Origin: Psychromonas ossibalaenae ATCC BAA-1528
GTDB lineage: Bacteria > Pseudomonadota > Gammaproteobacteria > Enterobacterales > Psychromonadaceae
Direction: 5' to 3'
Assembly (NCBI RefSeq): GCF_000381745.1
Contig: NZ_KB906970.1
Location: 62,001-126,000, forward strand
Length of the DNA stretch: 64,000 nt
The position numbers were made by a program, and so were the translations under genes. This document shows, piece by piece, positions 1-8,678 of this stretch. The notes beneath the pieces were generated by a model. That model saw only the letters and a program-made list of their open reading frames with translations, was not told the origin of the DNA and did not search any database. Position 1 is the stretch's first letter, and the number at the start of each line of letters is the position of its first letter.

Positions 1-1
1 T

Positions 2-571
2 ACGGTTGAACGTGTGGAGATTATTCGTGACCTGCGTCTGGGGATTTTTGATGTATTGATAGGCATTAACTTACTGCGGGAAGGGCTGGATATTCCCGAG
101 GTCTCTTTAGTGGCAATATTAGATGCAGATAAAGAGGGTTTTTTACGCTCCGAACGTTCGCTGATTCAAACCATGGGCAGGGCGGCGCGTAATTTAAAAG
201 GTAAAGCGATTCTATATGCCGACCGTATTACCGGATCTATGCACAAAGCGATAAAAGTAACGGAAGACAGACGAGCGCTGCAGGATGAGTTTAATCAGGC
301 TAACGGCATTATTCCGCAGGGATTAACAAAACAAGTTAGTGATGTAATGCAGCTCGGACAGCGTAATCTTAAAAAAGGTAAAACTAAACAAGATAATGTT
401 TCTGAATCTCGGGCTGATTATCAGATAAGCAGTGAGCAGGATATTCTTAAACAGATAGCTGAAAAAGAAAAGCAGATGTTTGCTTATGCTAAAGATTTAG
501 AGTTTGAGAAAGCCGCTCAGATAAGAGATGAAGTGGCGAAACTGCATGAGATGCTGGTGACAATGGGATAG
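2..571 (+). CDS. uvrB: UvrABC system protein B, C-terminal part (truncated by window start)
   Basis: This is the last 189 codons of the excinuclease DNA-damage recognition helicase, which acts with UvrA and UvrC in nucleotide excision repair. The reading frame is open from base 2, so the gene begins outside the window. Visible are the helicase C-terminal motifs ([14 protein letters not shown], then [17 protein letters not shown] and the GRAARN motif VI), the YAD.IT segment, and a C-terminal UVR motif (roughly the last 40 residues, [19 protein letters not shown]) that contacts UvrC. A GTG at 14 is internal and should not be taken as a start. The family is about 670 residues long, so some 480 are missing upstream. 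Confidence 0.97.
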   Translation, partial: TVERVEIIRDLRLGIFDVLIGINLLREGLDIPEVSLVAILDADKEGFLRSERSLIQTMGRAARNLKGKAILYADRITGSMHKAIKVTEDRRALQDEFNQANGIIPQGLTKQVSDVMQLGQRNLKKGKTKQDNVSESRADYQISSEQDILKQIAEKEKQMFAYAKDLEFEKAAQIRDEVAKLHEMLVTMG

Positions 572-585
572 TGTATGTTTTTTAT

Positions 586-628
586 AACCGGCCTATTGTT
601 CTAAATGAATTAGAACAATAGGCCGGTT
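586..628. repeat. Perfect 18-bp stem-loop after uvrB
   Basis: Arms 586-603 and 611-628 are perfect reverse complements around a 7-base loop. A T-run lies just before the left arm rather than after the right arm, and on the minus strand the stem is followed by A, so it is not a textbook terminator in either direction. It sits between the convergent 3' ends of uvrB and the PAAR gene and may still end transcription or protect both messages. Confidence 0.6.
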
Positions 629-671
629 TACTGGTAATTAATACTGTTGCGCTGCCTTTTATCATGGAATC
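622..671 (-). pseudogene. Duplicated fragment of PAAR coding sequence
   Basis: Bases 622-671 repeat 754-803 of the adjacent PAAR gene at a constant offset of 132 bases (44 codons), with about five mismatches by hand count. On the minus strand the fragment would encode a short piece resembling SxIKGSATVLITSKP, but it lies downstream of the PAAR stop codon and has no start. It reads as a remnant of a duplicated or longer PAAR gene. The constant offset is seen in the sequence; the origin is inferred. Confidence 0.6.
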
Positions 672-677
672 TGCAGT

Positions 678-974
678 TTAACCGCCGATTAACACAGTCG
701 GCATGCCGAGTATAATTGTGCCGCCATGTGCAGTTGTATCCCCCATTCTGGCTGCCGGTTTACTGGTAATTAATACCGTTGCGCTGCCTTTTATAACTGA
801 ATCCGGCGGCCCGACACAGACGCACATCTGTCCTAATGTGGCGGCCGGCATATTACCTATCAATACGGTTGAAGGTAACGGCAGTAACGGCCCGCCGACA
901 TGCGGAATAGGGACAACTGCCGGGGTCTGCATCGGACATACGTGCATATCGGTTGCTCTGGCTGCTGGCAGCAT
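678..974 (-). CDS. PAAR-domain T6SS spike-tip protein
   Basis: A 98-residue protein built only of a PAAR repeat domain: an N-terminal MLPAARATDMHVCPM start, then glycine/proline-rich repeats with GGPLLP, VLIGNMPAATLGQ, VLITSKPAARMGD and a terminal PTVLIGG. PAAR proteins cap the VgrG trimer, bind a metal ion through His/Cys and sharpen the T6SS spike. There is no C-terminal extension, so it is not itself an evolved effector. A good ribosome site (caggag) precedes the ATG. It is the last gene of the vgrG unit, two bases after the preceding gene, and a partial repeat of its own sequence lies just downstream. Confidence 0.92.
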   Translation of the reverse strand: MLPAARATDMHVCPMQTPAVVPIPHVGGPLLPLPSTVLIGNMPAATLGQMCVCVGPPDSVIKGSATVLITSKPAARMGDTTAHGGTIILGMPTVLIGG

Positions 975-976
975 GG

Positions 977-1546
977 TTATTCTCCTGTCTGGCCGTTACC
1001 GCCCTGTGCGATGTTCAGGCCGATTTTTAAGTAGCTTTCATAACGTGCTTGTGCTTCCAGCCCGTCAGGCATCACGGCTGATAAATTAACTGCGCCGGCA
1101 ACCGCGTGAGAATACAAATATTCCGGCGGTGGAATAACCGGCTCACCAACTGCTATCATACTGCCGCCGCTCCAGAATGCGGCTTGTGCGGTCCAGCCTG
1201 CGCCCGATTGTAATTCAGCTTTGGCCGCCATCTGTTCAGCCAGGCGCCGCGATGTTTCGTCAGGAGCGTGAACCCAGGCTTTAGCCGCTCGCACTGCATT
1301 GGCTTCATCTTCATTCCAGTCTTTTCTGCGGGCTGCACAGCAGCATGCCCACCAGACTGCTTCTCTAACCGGCAGTGCATGAGCAATAAATATCACCACA
1401 TCACTAAATAACTGCTGCTCGACAGCGCAGTCAATTAGGGATGCCGGATCACTGTGCTGCTGTGCCAGTTCGATGAATTCATCGCTTGCTTCATAGAGGC
1501 TGAGAATGTCAGCCGCGCTGTGGTGGGGGATTTTTAAATAACTCAT
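977..1546 (-). CDS. T6SS-associated protein, DUF6931-like
   Basis: About 189 residues, mostly helical, with an alanine/tryptophan-rich centre (AVWWACCCAARRKDW, then AVRAAKAWV) and no signal peptide or membrane segment. From memory it resembles the family labelled DUF6931, found between vgrG and PAAR genes in marine T6SS loci, where an adaptor or spike-loading role is plausible but unproven. The ATG at 1546 shares its A with the vgrG stop TGA, giving translational coupling; a TTG one codon earlier is less likely. It is sandwiched between the spike genes, which argues for a role in spike assembly or cargo loading. I am sure it is a gene, moderately sure of the family. Confidence 0.8.
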   Translation of the reverse strand: MSYLKIPHHSAADILSLYEASDEFIELAQQHSDPASLIDCAVEQQLFSDVVIFIAHALPVREAVWWACCCAARRKDWNEDEANAVRAAKAWVHAPDETSRRLAEQMAAKAELQSGAGWTAQAAFWSGGSMIAVGEPVIPPPEYLYSHAVAGAVNLSAVMPDGLEAQARYESYLKIGLNIAQGGNGQTGE

Positions 1547-3552
1547 CAATTTACCATCGCGATTGCGCCCTTAATTTGTACCATTGCACCGGCTTTGACC
1601 TGTGTCATAGCACTCCCGTTTACTTCGACTATTGCGCCTTTAACACTGGTTTTTGCCTGGCTGGTAATATCAATCATAGCCGCTTTTATTTCCGCTTTTG
1701 CCTGTCCTGCGACAGAAATCTGTGCACCGGAAATTTTTATGCCGCTTTGACTTAGTTCAATAGATGAACTGCCGACGCATAGTTTAATTTTTGTTTTTCC
1801 TGAAAGTTCGATACTTTGCCCGTCAATCTCTACGCTTGAGCCTGCACTGAGCTGTACATTTTTAGAAGCACTGCCGCTGATCCCTGCGTCTGACTTTAAG
1901 GAGAGATCTTTTTTGGCGTCGGCACTGAGTGTATCTTCACTGCTTAGGCTCATTGCTTCTTTACTCTTCCAGCTTATTGTTTTTTCAACATCAAAATCAG
2001 ACAATCCTTTAATGGTCTGTTTTAAGTCATTTTTTACATTAATCGTCATATCCTTTTCTGCCTGCAGAAACAGCTCTTCTTTATCTTTTTTATCTTCAAA
2101 GCGCAGTTCGTTAGCGGTGTCACTGTTACCGTTAGGCGTGCTGCGTGTTTTTATACCGCTTTGTGTTGCACTGCTGTAGGGCGGTTTGTTTTTTTCATTA
2201 TAAATGGAGCCGGAGACAATCGGACGGTCGGGATCCCCGTCAATAAAGCTAATCAGTACTTCATCGCCAATACGCGGAATAAACTGCACGCCGAATCCGT
2301 TGCCGGCGGTCGGCTGTGCTACCGGGATCCAGCAGGAACTGTTTTCATCCTTCTGGCCGTCCTTATCCCAGTGAAAATGTACTTTTATACGCCCTGATTT
2401 ATCCTGATTGACCTCTTCTCCGCTAGGTCCGGTGACCTCCGCACTTTGAATATTAGTTATGACGGGTTTATTAATGAAAGGCGGCCGCCATGGTGTGTCT
2501 GCAGGTATACATTGAAAGCTGTTTGTATATTCAATATTAGTACCCGTATCATTGCCGTTAAAGTAATGCTCTGCCTGGGTTATCAGATATTCCTGGTTAT
2601 ATTCGGACTGTATATGTTCGCTTAGAGTAAAACATAAACCCGCACCTAATGATGGAACTGAAGAACGGGCGTTAATGGTTGTTTTGCGGCAGTCTTGGCT
2701 TTCCATCTGTCGTTTCCCCGCATCACGAATAGTGCTTTTATCGCTGTTACCCTGCCCGAAAAAGTATTCACTTAATGCGCTGTTTTTCACTGAGGAAGTG
2801 GTGTTTCTTTCGCCGCTGTTTAAGCACTCAGCTAATTCTTCACTGTGATCGGCCAGCAGTAATTTACTGATACCTAACTGTTCTCGATAGTTCCAGTGAG
2901 TGATCGAAAAAGTTTTCGCTTTAGCTTCAATAATAAAAGGAACCTTATCATTGTCAGCCTTAGCAAAATCCTGATTGCTGTCAGCGATGGTAACAACAGG
3001 TTGAGTCCCTTGATGGTTACAGTGGTAGTGCCAGCCTTCAGAGGCCATTAAACGCTTAATGAAATTTAAATCGTTTTCATTAAATTGAATACAGTAACTA
3101 TGTTTTATTCCAGCACTGCGAGGTGATACTTTGAAATAACTTTTAAGGCCGGAATCAGACAGAACCTTTTCTATTATCTGTTTTGTGGTCATGTCCTGAA
3201 AGGTGCGGCTGGTGGTGCGGTAGGCAAAAATAGACAGCGGGTCGATCCCTTCGACCCGGTACATATAAAGCTGTTTGGACATATTAAATTCAATATTTTC
3301 CAGTGATGAGATTAAGGCTAAAAAACTTCGCGCTTTGTTTCTGTCTGCTTCGATACCTGGTAAGTATTGGATATCAAGTACTTTACCCAGCACTTTCTCG
3401 GATATTTTTTCTTTACAGAAAAAAACGGCGCTAAAATCAGACCTGCCTGAGATTTGTTCTTTTACCGTTAACTGCGTAACTATAAACGGGCCTTTGCCAT
3501 CCAGCTTTGCCTGAACAGGGCGGTTATTTTCATTGTAACTGGTCACTGACAT
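1546..3552 (-). CDS. vgrG: Type VI secretion spike protein VgrG (TssI)
   Basis: A 668-residue VgrG. The N-terminal gp27-like region (residues about 1-380) is followed by the gp5 OB-fold (near KSGRIKVHFHWD, then SSCWIPVAQPTAGNGFGVQFIPRIGDEVLISFIDGDPDRP cut here by description) and by a C-terminal beta-helix of short repeats rich in S, K, A and V ending KGAIAMVN. There is no extra enzymatic domain, so it is a structural spike rather than an evolved VgrG. It heads a three-gene minus-strand unit with the DUF6931-like and PAAR genes and diverges from the main tss operon across a 0.9-kb AT-rich spacer. The ATG at 3552 gives the expected MSVTSYNENNRP start. Confidence 0.97.
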   Translation of the reverse strand: MSVTSYNENNRPVQAKLDGKGPFIVTQLTVKEQISGRSDFSAVFFCKEKISEKVLGKVLDIQYLPGIEADRNKARSFLALISSLENIEFNMSKQLYMYRVEGIDPLSIFAYRTTSRTFQDMTTKQIIEKVLSDSGLKSYFKVSPRSAGIKHSYCIQFNENDLNFIKRLMASEGWHYHCNHQGTQPVVTIADSNQDFAKADNDKVPFIIEAKAKTFSITHWNYREQLGISKLLLADHSEELAECLNSGERNTTSSVKNSALSEYFFGQGNSDKSTIRDAGKRQMESQDCRKTTINARSSVPSLGAGLCFTLSEHIQSEYNQEYLITQAEHYFNGNDTGTNIEYTNSFQCIPADTPWRPPFINKPVITNIQSAEVTGPSGEEVNQDKSGRIKVHFHWDKDGQKDENSSCWIPVAQPTAGNGFGVQFIPRIGDEVLISFIDGDPDRPIVSGSIYNEKNKPPYSSATQSGIKTRSTPNGNSDTANELRFEDKKDKEELFLQAEKDMTINVKNDLKQTIKGLSDFDVEKTISWKSKEAMSLSSEDTLSADAKKDLSLKSDAGISGSASKNVQLSAGSSVEIDGQSIELSGKTKIKLCVGSSSIELSQSGIKISGAQISVAGQAKAEIKAAMIDITSQAKTSVKGAIVEVNGSAMTQVKAGAMVQIKGAIAMVN

Positions 3553-4470
3553 ATTCGATTCTCTTATCGTTATACTGGATATCCCGGCAGCTTGTTTAAA
3601 GCAAAATATATATTTAAATACAGGTTTGTTTTTAAATTATCCACCACCAAATAAATGCACTTTACGCTTTGTTTTATCTGCCGCCGGACTTAAATGTTAT
3701 CACAGAATATCTGATCTTAATTTATTACTCATATGTAAAGGAGAGAACTGTTTTTTTTGTGAATTTGTTTATTGTTGTTGACTTGTTTTTTTTGGTGAAA
3801 TACCAATCGCTAATCAGATTGCTGTGATTTTAAATTTATCCTGGCGAACGCGATAGTGAATATTTGTTAATTTGTAAGTCACTTCCTTACAATATGAGCT
3901 TTTGATCAAAAATCAAAAAGAAAAATAGGGTTATGGCGGGATCAGTTTACGCAGTGTGATCCAGGATGTTTATTTAAAAAATAATCAGTGAATAATTAAA
4001 AATATAACTAAGCGGATTGCCTGCAGTGTCCTAGTATCAGTGTCTTATGAGACGATTAAAGCGTTAAGTTATGGTAGATTGGGTATGGGTTACGTATAAT
4101 AAGCGTTAAGTGTTTTAACTGAGGCTTTGATAAAGCCGGCTACTGTAGATCATTGTGTGCTGTGAAACCTAGGTGCATTGACAGTTGTATGAAAATTCGT
4201 TTCTATTTGCCTATTGTTTAGTCTAGTTCAAGTCTCTATTGACGGCAGTAATTTTTTTGATGCGCTTTAACCCCCTGCGTTTCATGTGTTTTTGTGATGA
4301 AAAAATGCTTGTTTAGTTCTTTGGTTAACTGTTAGTGTTTGTAATATATATATTTTGAGGTGACAAAATAAGGCGTGTTAGACGGACAATATACATAATA
4401 AGAAACATTGTCTTTTTTAATGTTCGATTTACTATTCTCACTTTCACTTGACAACTTTTAATCAAATATA
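3553..4470. other. 918-bp AT-rich divergent intergenic region between vgrG and tssA
   Basis: No open reading frame of useful length is seen on either strand. The spacer must hold the promoters for both the vgrG unit and the tss operon. I looked for a sigma-54 -24/-12 element, as found in some Vibrio T6SS loci, and saw no convincing match. Several T-runs and the motif ATACCAATC near 3799 are present. Nothing here is assigned a function with confidence. Confidence 0.7.
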
Positions 4471-5841
4471 ATGATGGATACGATGATATTTACTGAAAGT
4501 CAGCGCCAGACTCTGTTATCGCCTTTGGCAGAAAATAATTTTTGCGGTGTGTATTTAAAATCTGAACGGCAGTCCTTCAGGCCGCTTCGTAATGAATTTA
4601 ATTTAGCGCAGACATCGCTGCGAAAGCTCAATCAGAACCCTGAGGCTGATGAACTGGATGCGATACTAGAAGATAATAAAAACAACTGGAATGTGCTGTC
4701 GGGCAGCTTAACGGATGTATTTGCTAATTCATCGCGAGATATCGAACTAGGCGGCTGGATGATGGCGGCTCAGGTAGTTATTGACCCTAGCTTGAGCGGT
4801 GCGCTGCAGACCAGTTTATGGCTTGAGGAGCTGGTCGGATCTCATTGGGATTCTCTGCAGCCGATACTACCTGCTAATAAAATCAAATCTACTGATGAAA
4901 GTGAAATACAAAGTGAAATCAATAGCTTTAAAGTGAAAGCATTCGTGCAGCTGCTGGGTGAAAGTGAAGACAGCGGATTATTGTATTCTCCGCTATTGAT
5001 GACTCCTTTGATTGCTGATTTGGATTTTTCCCGCTATCAAAGCGAAGAGCATAAAGGCACTCTGGCTGATATCCGCAGTCGTTATCGTGCGGCGGCACTT
5101 GCAGACCGTGCCTCGGTTGTTGAATTAATAGATAACCTCGATAAATTAAAAAACAGTATTGGCGCGATAGAAAAGCAGGTTATAGCAGTTTGTCAGCAGT
5201 ATTTACTATCACCGCCCGGGTTTAAATTTGTAATCAGCATCATTGATAAGATGCTCCGGGCCGTCGAATTTATATCAGGATTAAAACCCGCATCGGTAGC
5301 CCCGCTCATAAATACACCTGTGCAGGATGTGCCGGACAGCGCTGAGAAGGTAGAAAATAGTGCTGAAAATATTTGTAATGTGGAGAATGCCGCGATGGAA
5401 AATCCTCAATCGACTCCTGCGGGCACCTCTTTTGCTTCGCTGGCCCAGCAGCAGGAGTTTAATCGAGATCAGGCATTTCAGCAGCTGCGTGAAATTGCTG
5501 ATTACTTCAGACAGACGGAACCACATAGTCCGGTGGCGTACCTGTTAGACAAGTCAATCCGCTGGGGCTATATGCCGCTGCCGGAGTTGATGACAGAGCT
5601 GCTTTCAAATCAACAAGATACTATAGATCGCGTATTTAATTTAACGGGATTAGATGAACAAGGACAAACTGCGCTGCCCAATGATAATAACAACATAGGT
5701 GCTGCACGCGTTCTACCTGCACAGGCGCGACAGCTGCCGGCAGATAACAAACCTGTTTTTGCTGTTCCTGAAACAGAAAAAACGGATAACCAGGCTCCAC
5801 CAGACACACAGCAGAAATCAAGCAGTGAATCACTGTGGTAG
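4471..5841 (+). CDS. tssA: T6SS protein TssA
   Basis: A 456-residue TssA. The N-terminal ImpA_N domain (about residues 10-130; SERQSFRPLRNEFNLAQTSLRK, described in part) is followed by a variable linker and a C-terminal conserved module near residues 340-385 (REIADYFRQTEPHSPVAYLL, then SIRWGYMPLPELM). TssA caps and guides tube-sheath polymerisation from the baseplate. It is the first gene of the main operon. The start is uncertain between three nearby ATGs (4471, 4474, 4483), because no strong ribosome site is seen; the first is kept. Confidence 0.93.
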   Translation: MMDTMIFTESQRQTLLSPLAENNFCGVYLKSERQSFRPLRNEFNLAQTSLRKLNQNPEADELDAILEDNKNNWNVLSGSLTDVFANSSRDIELGGWMMAAQVVIDPSLSGALQTSLWLEELVGSHWDSLQPILPANKIKSTDESEIQSEINSFKVKAFVQLLGESEDSGLLYSPLLMTPLIADLDFSRYQSEEHKGTLADIRSRYRAAALADRASVVELIDNLDKLKNSIGAIEKQVIAVCQQYLLSPPGFKFVISIIDKMLRAVEFISGLKPASVAPLINTPVQDVPDSAEKVENSAENICNVENAAMENPQSTPAGTSFASLAQQQEFNRDQAFQQLREIADYFRQTEPHSPVAYLLDKSIRWGYMPLPELMTELLSNQQDTIDRVFNLTGLDEQGQTALPNDNNNIGAARVLPAQARQLPADNKPVFAVPETEKTDNQAPPDTQQKSSSESLW

Positions 5842-5884
5842 CTGCTGTTGTGATTAATTAAATATAATAAAGAGGAAAGTTATT

Positions 5885-6403
5885 ATGGCTAGTATTTACA
5901 TGCGGATCGAAGGCGTTAAAGTGACCGGTGGCGCAACGGTTGAAGGATTACCCGGCGACGGCTGGTTTGCATTAAGTTCGTACAGCTGGGGCGCAGTGCG
6001 TTCAGTTGCGATGGATATTGGTAACGGCACAAATGCCGACTCAGGCATGGTGGCTATGAGTGAAGTTAATATCACTAAAGAAACAGACGGTGCATCGGAA
6101 GATCTGCTTTCTTTCCTGTTTAGCCCGGGTCTGGAAGGTAAAAATGTAGAGATTGTTTTCACTAAACCTTCTCGTGATGGTTCAGGCAGCGATATTTACT
6201 TTCAAGTGAAGTTAGAAAAAGCGCGTGTGGTTTCTTACAACGTTAGCGGTTCTGACGGTTCTCAGCCTTTTGAAAGCATTTCAATGTCTTACATCCAGTT
6301 AGACCAGCTGCACTGGCATGAAGACGACGGCGGTAAAATGGAAAAAGGCGGTCTTGTATCTTATAACGTACCGCTAGGTAAGATGCTTTCAGGTTCTAAA
6401 TAA
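5885..6403 (+). CDS. hcp: T6SS tube protein Hcp (TssD)
   Basis: A 172-residue Hcp, the usual length. It starts MASIYMRIEGVKVTG and carries the typical beta-barrel segments (SYSWGAVRSV, SEVNITKETDGASEDL, KARVVSYNVSGS, SISMSYIQL). Hcp hexamers stack to form the inner tube and chaperone small effectors. A strong ribosome site (agagga) precedes the ATG, and codon use is cleaner than in neighbouring genes, as expected for a highly expressed protein. A GC-rich hairpin follows the stop and could set its message level apart from the rest of the operon. Confidence 0.97.
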   Translation: MASIYMRIEGVKVTGGATVEGLPGDGWFALSSYSWGAVRSVAMDIGNGTNADSGMVAMSEVNITKETDGASEDLLSFLFSPGLEGKNVEIVFTKPSRDGSGSDIYFQVKLEKARVVSYNVSGSDGSQPFESISMSYIQLDQLHWHEDDGGKMEKGGLVSYNVPLGKMLSGSK

Positions 6404-6413
6404 CCTGCAGGCC

Positions 6414-6433
6414 TGCGCTGCTCCGGCAGCGCA
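6414..6433 (+). terminator. GC-rich hairpin downstream of hcp
   Basis: Perfect 8-bp stem 6414-6421 / 6426-6433 around a TCCG loop, with no T-run. It lies between hcp and tssB. It is better read as an attenuator or 3'-end stabiliser than a full terminator, since the downstream genes must be transcribed. Confidence 0.45.
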
Positions 6434-6484
6434 TAACAATTGTTTGTCAGGTTCTAAATTATAGCTCAAAAAAGGTAGGGAAGT

Positions 6485-6994
6485 ATGGCTGTCAACTCAC
6501 AACACAAACGTGTTAGCAAAAACCGCGTTAGCATAACGTATGACGTAGAAACAAATGGTGCAACAGAAACCAAAGAACTGCCTTTTGTCGTGGGCGTAAT
6601 TGGTGATTTCTCTGGTCATAAACCAGAAAGTGAAAAAGTGGATCTGGAAGAGCGTGAATTTACCGGGGTCGACAAAGATAACTTTGATTCAGTAATGGGG
6701 CAGATTAACCCGAGCTTATCCTATAAAGTTGATAATAAACTCGCGGATGATAACAGTCAGTTTGAAGTGAATCTTAATTTCAAATCAATGAAAGATTTTC
6801 AGCCTGAAAATCTAGTTGAGAATATTGAACCTTTAAAGCAGCTGGTTGAAACACGTAATCAGTTGAAAGTGTTATTAAGCAAAGCGGATCGCTCTCGTGA
6901 TCTGGAAAAACTGCTTAAAGAATTACTGCAGAGTGCGGATGCTATTGAGCATCTTGCCGGCGAACTAGGTGTGCAGAAAGAGGAGACTGAATAA
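6485..6994 (+). CDS. tssB: T6SS contractile sheath small subunit TssB (VipA)
   Basis: A 169-residue TssB/VipA. Diagnostic segments are the N-terminal RVSITYDVETNGATETKELP, the VVGVIGDFSG motif, the EREFTGVDKDNFDSVM loop and the helical C-terminus that pairs with TssC. It forms the contractile sheath with TssC around the Hcp tube. A strong ribosome site (aggtaggga) lies upstream. Its stop codon TAA overlaps the tssC ATG by one base, so the two subunits are translationally coupled. Confidence 0.97.
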   Translation: MAVNSQHKRVSKNRVSITYDVETNGATETKELPFVVGVIGDFSGHKPESEKVDLEEREFTGVDKDNFDSVMGQINPSLSYKVDNKLADDNSQFEVNLNFKSMKDFQPENLVENIEPLKQLVETRNQLKVLLSKADRSRDLEKLLKELLQSADAIEHLAGELGVQKEETE

Positions 6995-8475
6995 TGTCAA
7001 CTGAACAACAAAAAACGGCTCAGCAGGCTGAAGCTGCTGAAGGTGAAGTAAGTTTTCTTGAACGTGCGATTACTGCTACCACTCAGACTCCTGTTGATAC
7101 CACTAAAGAATTATTATCATCTCTTACGTCACAGGCACTTGACGGTACCGTGACCTGGGATAAAAATTTAACGCTGACCATTGAAAAAGCGATTGCGGCG
7201 CTGGATGTAAAAATCTCATCGCAGTTATCAGCGACAATGAAGAACCCGGATTTCCAAAAGCTGGAAGGTACCTGGTTAGGCCTGCAGAAACTGGTTAAAA
7301 ACAGTGAACTGGGTGCAGATCTGAAGATTAAACTGGCAGATTACACTAAAGATGAGCTGCTTGAGCAGTTTGAAGATGCACCTGCTATTGACCGCAGCCG
7401 TTTCTTCAACATGATTTATCAGCAGGAATTTGGTACTGCAGGCGGCCAGCCTTACGGTGCGCTGCTGGGGGATTATGAATTCGGTTATGGTGATGAGGAT
7501 GTTGCACTGCTTCGTTATATGGGAGAAGTCGCGGCTGCTTCACACTCCCCGTTTATTGCAGCGGCAAGCGCCAGTATGTTTGACTTTAAGTCTTTTGAAA
7601 CTTTCTATGAGGGTAAACCTGTTGCAGCTGGTTTTGACTCTCCTGCTTACGCCAGCTGGAATGCATTTCGTGCCAGTGATGACTCCCGTTATGTGGCGTT
7701 AACCATGCCTAAAACGATTGCCCGTCTTCCATACGGTAAAGGCACTGTGCCTGTACGTTCTTTCGATTTTGAAGAGCTGGCCTTAGACGCTAACGGTAAA
7801 GCGGTTCCTGAGTCACAAGATGATTTTGTATGGAGCAATGCTGCTTATGAATTCGGTTTATTATTAACCCAGGCTTATACTAAGTACGGCTGGTGTACTG
7901 CTATCCGTGGTACAGATAACGGCGGTAAAGTTGAAAATCTTGCTAACTTTACCTATGACTCTCCGGGCGGCGATTTACAGCAGCAGTGTCCAACCGAAGT
8001 TAACTTCACCGATGAACGAGAAAAAGAGCTGAGTGATCTTGGTTTCCTTCCTCTAGTGCATTACAAAAACAGTAATTACGCGGTATTTATGGGGGCACAG
8101 ACGACTCATAAACCAAAAACTTATACGGATCCTGATGCTACTTCAAATGCGGCTATCTCTGCGCGTCTGCCGTACACTATGGCCAGCAGCCGTATTGCAC
8201 AGTATTTGAAAGTGATGGGGCGTGATCGTGTCGGCTCTAATATTGATGCAGGCAATATTGAGAAAGAACTGACTGACTGGATCCAGCAGTATGTTAATCC
8301 GAATGCTATCGGTAATGAAGCAAAAGCACAGTATCCGCTTGTTGAAGCGCGTGTAAGTGTGGTTGAACAGGCCGGTCGTCCAGGCAGCTACTCTGCAATC
8401 GCACATCTTCGTCCGTGGTTACAAATGGAAGAATTAACGACCTCATTGCGTATGGTCGCCAATATTCCAGCTTGA
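6994..8475 (+). CDS. tssC: T6SS contractile sheath large subunit TssC (VipB)
   Basis: A 493-residue TssC/VipB of normal length. It shows the LSATMKNPDFQKLEGTW segment, the GGQPYGALLGDYEF motif near residue 149, the PKTIARLPYG loop, and the C-terminal YLKVMGRDRVGS and EARVSVVEQAGRPGSY regions. With TssB it builds the sheath that ClpV disassembles after contraction. It is followed, after a UUCG hairpin and about 200 bases, by a second TssC-like gene. Confidence 0.97.
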   Translation: MSTEQQKTAQQAEAAEGEVSFLERAITATTQTPVDTTKELLSSLTSQALDGTVTWDKNLTLTIEKAIAALDVKISSQLSATMKNPDFQKLEGTWLGLQKLVKNSELGADLKIKLADYTKDELLEQFEDAPAIDRSRFFNMIYQQEFGTAGGQPYGALLGDYEFGYGDEDVALLRYMGEVAAASHSPFIAAASASMFDFKSFETFYEGKPVAAGFDSPAYASWNAFRASDDSRYVALTMPKTIARLPYGKGTVPVRSFDFEELALDANGKAVPESQDDFVWSNAAYEFGLLLTQAYTKYGWCTAIRGTDNGGKVENLANFTYDSPGGDLQQQCPTEVNFTDEREKELSDLGFLPLVHYKNSNYAVFMGAQTTHKPKTYTDPDATSNAAISARLPYTMASSRIAQYLKVMGRDRVGSNIDAGNIEKELTDWIQQYVNPNAIGNEAKAQYPLVEARVSVVEQAGRPGSYSAIAHLRPWLQMEELTTSLRMVANIPA

Positions 8476-8482
8476 TTTTAGT

Positions 8483-8504
8483 CTCGGGGGCTTCGGCCCC
8501 CGAG
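8483..8504 (+). terminator. UUCG-capped hairpin after tssC
   Basis: Perfect 9-bp GC stem 8483-8491 / 8496-8504 closed by the very stable TTCG tetraloop. No T-run follows. Within an operon this probably attenuates transcription or shields the hcp-tssBC message, giving more sheath than baseplate. Confidence 0.6.
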
Positions 8505-8678
8505 TGGAGTCATAGCAAACTGATTAATTAAAGGGTCAGTTTTAGGCGCAGGAAAAATCGCTACTAGCAAGGCGTTAGTTGATGTAACCAGTTGTTCTAA
8601 TTGCGAAATTAATAACTAAGATAGAGTTGATTTTAACCCGCATAAATGAGCAAAGACTTATTCAGATTGGTATAATCT

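Noticed and set aside
703-1089. Plus-strand ORF of 128 codons
   Set aside because: It is the antisense of the PAAR and DUF6931-like genes, which match known families and have good ribosome sites.
3790-3830. ATACCAATC strings near 3799, 8665 (reverse) and 63810 as members of one repeat family
   Set aside because: Only about nine bases are clearly shared and I could not align the surrounding sequence, so this is left as unproven.
4446-4472. TTGACA at 4448 and TATAAT at 4467 as a tssA promoter
   Set aside because: The spacing is only 13 bases and the -10 box overlaps the start codon, so it cannot be a normal sigma-70 promoter for this start.
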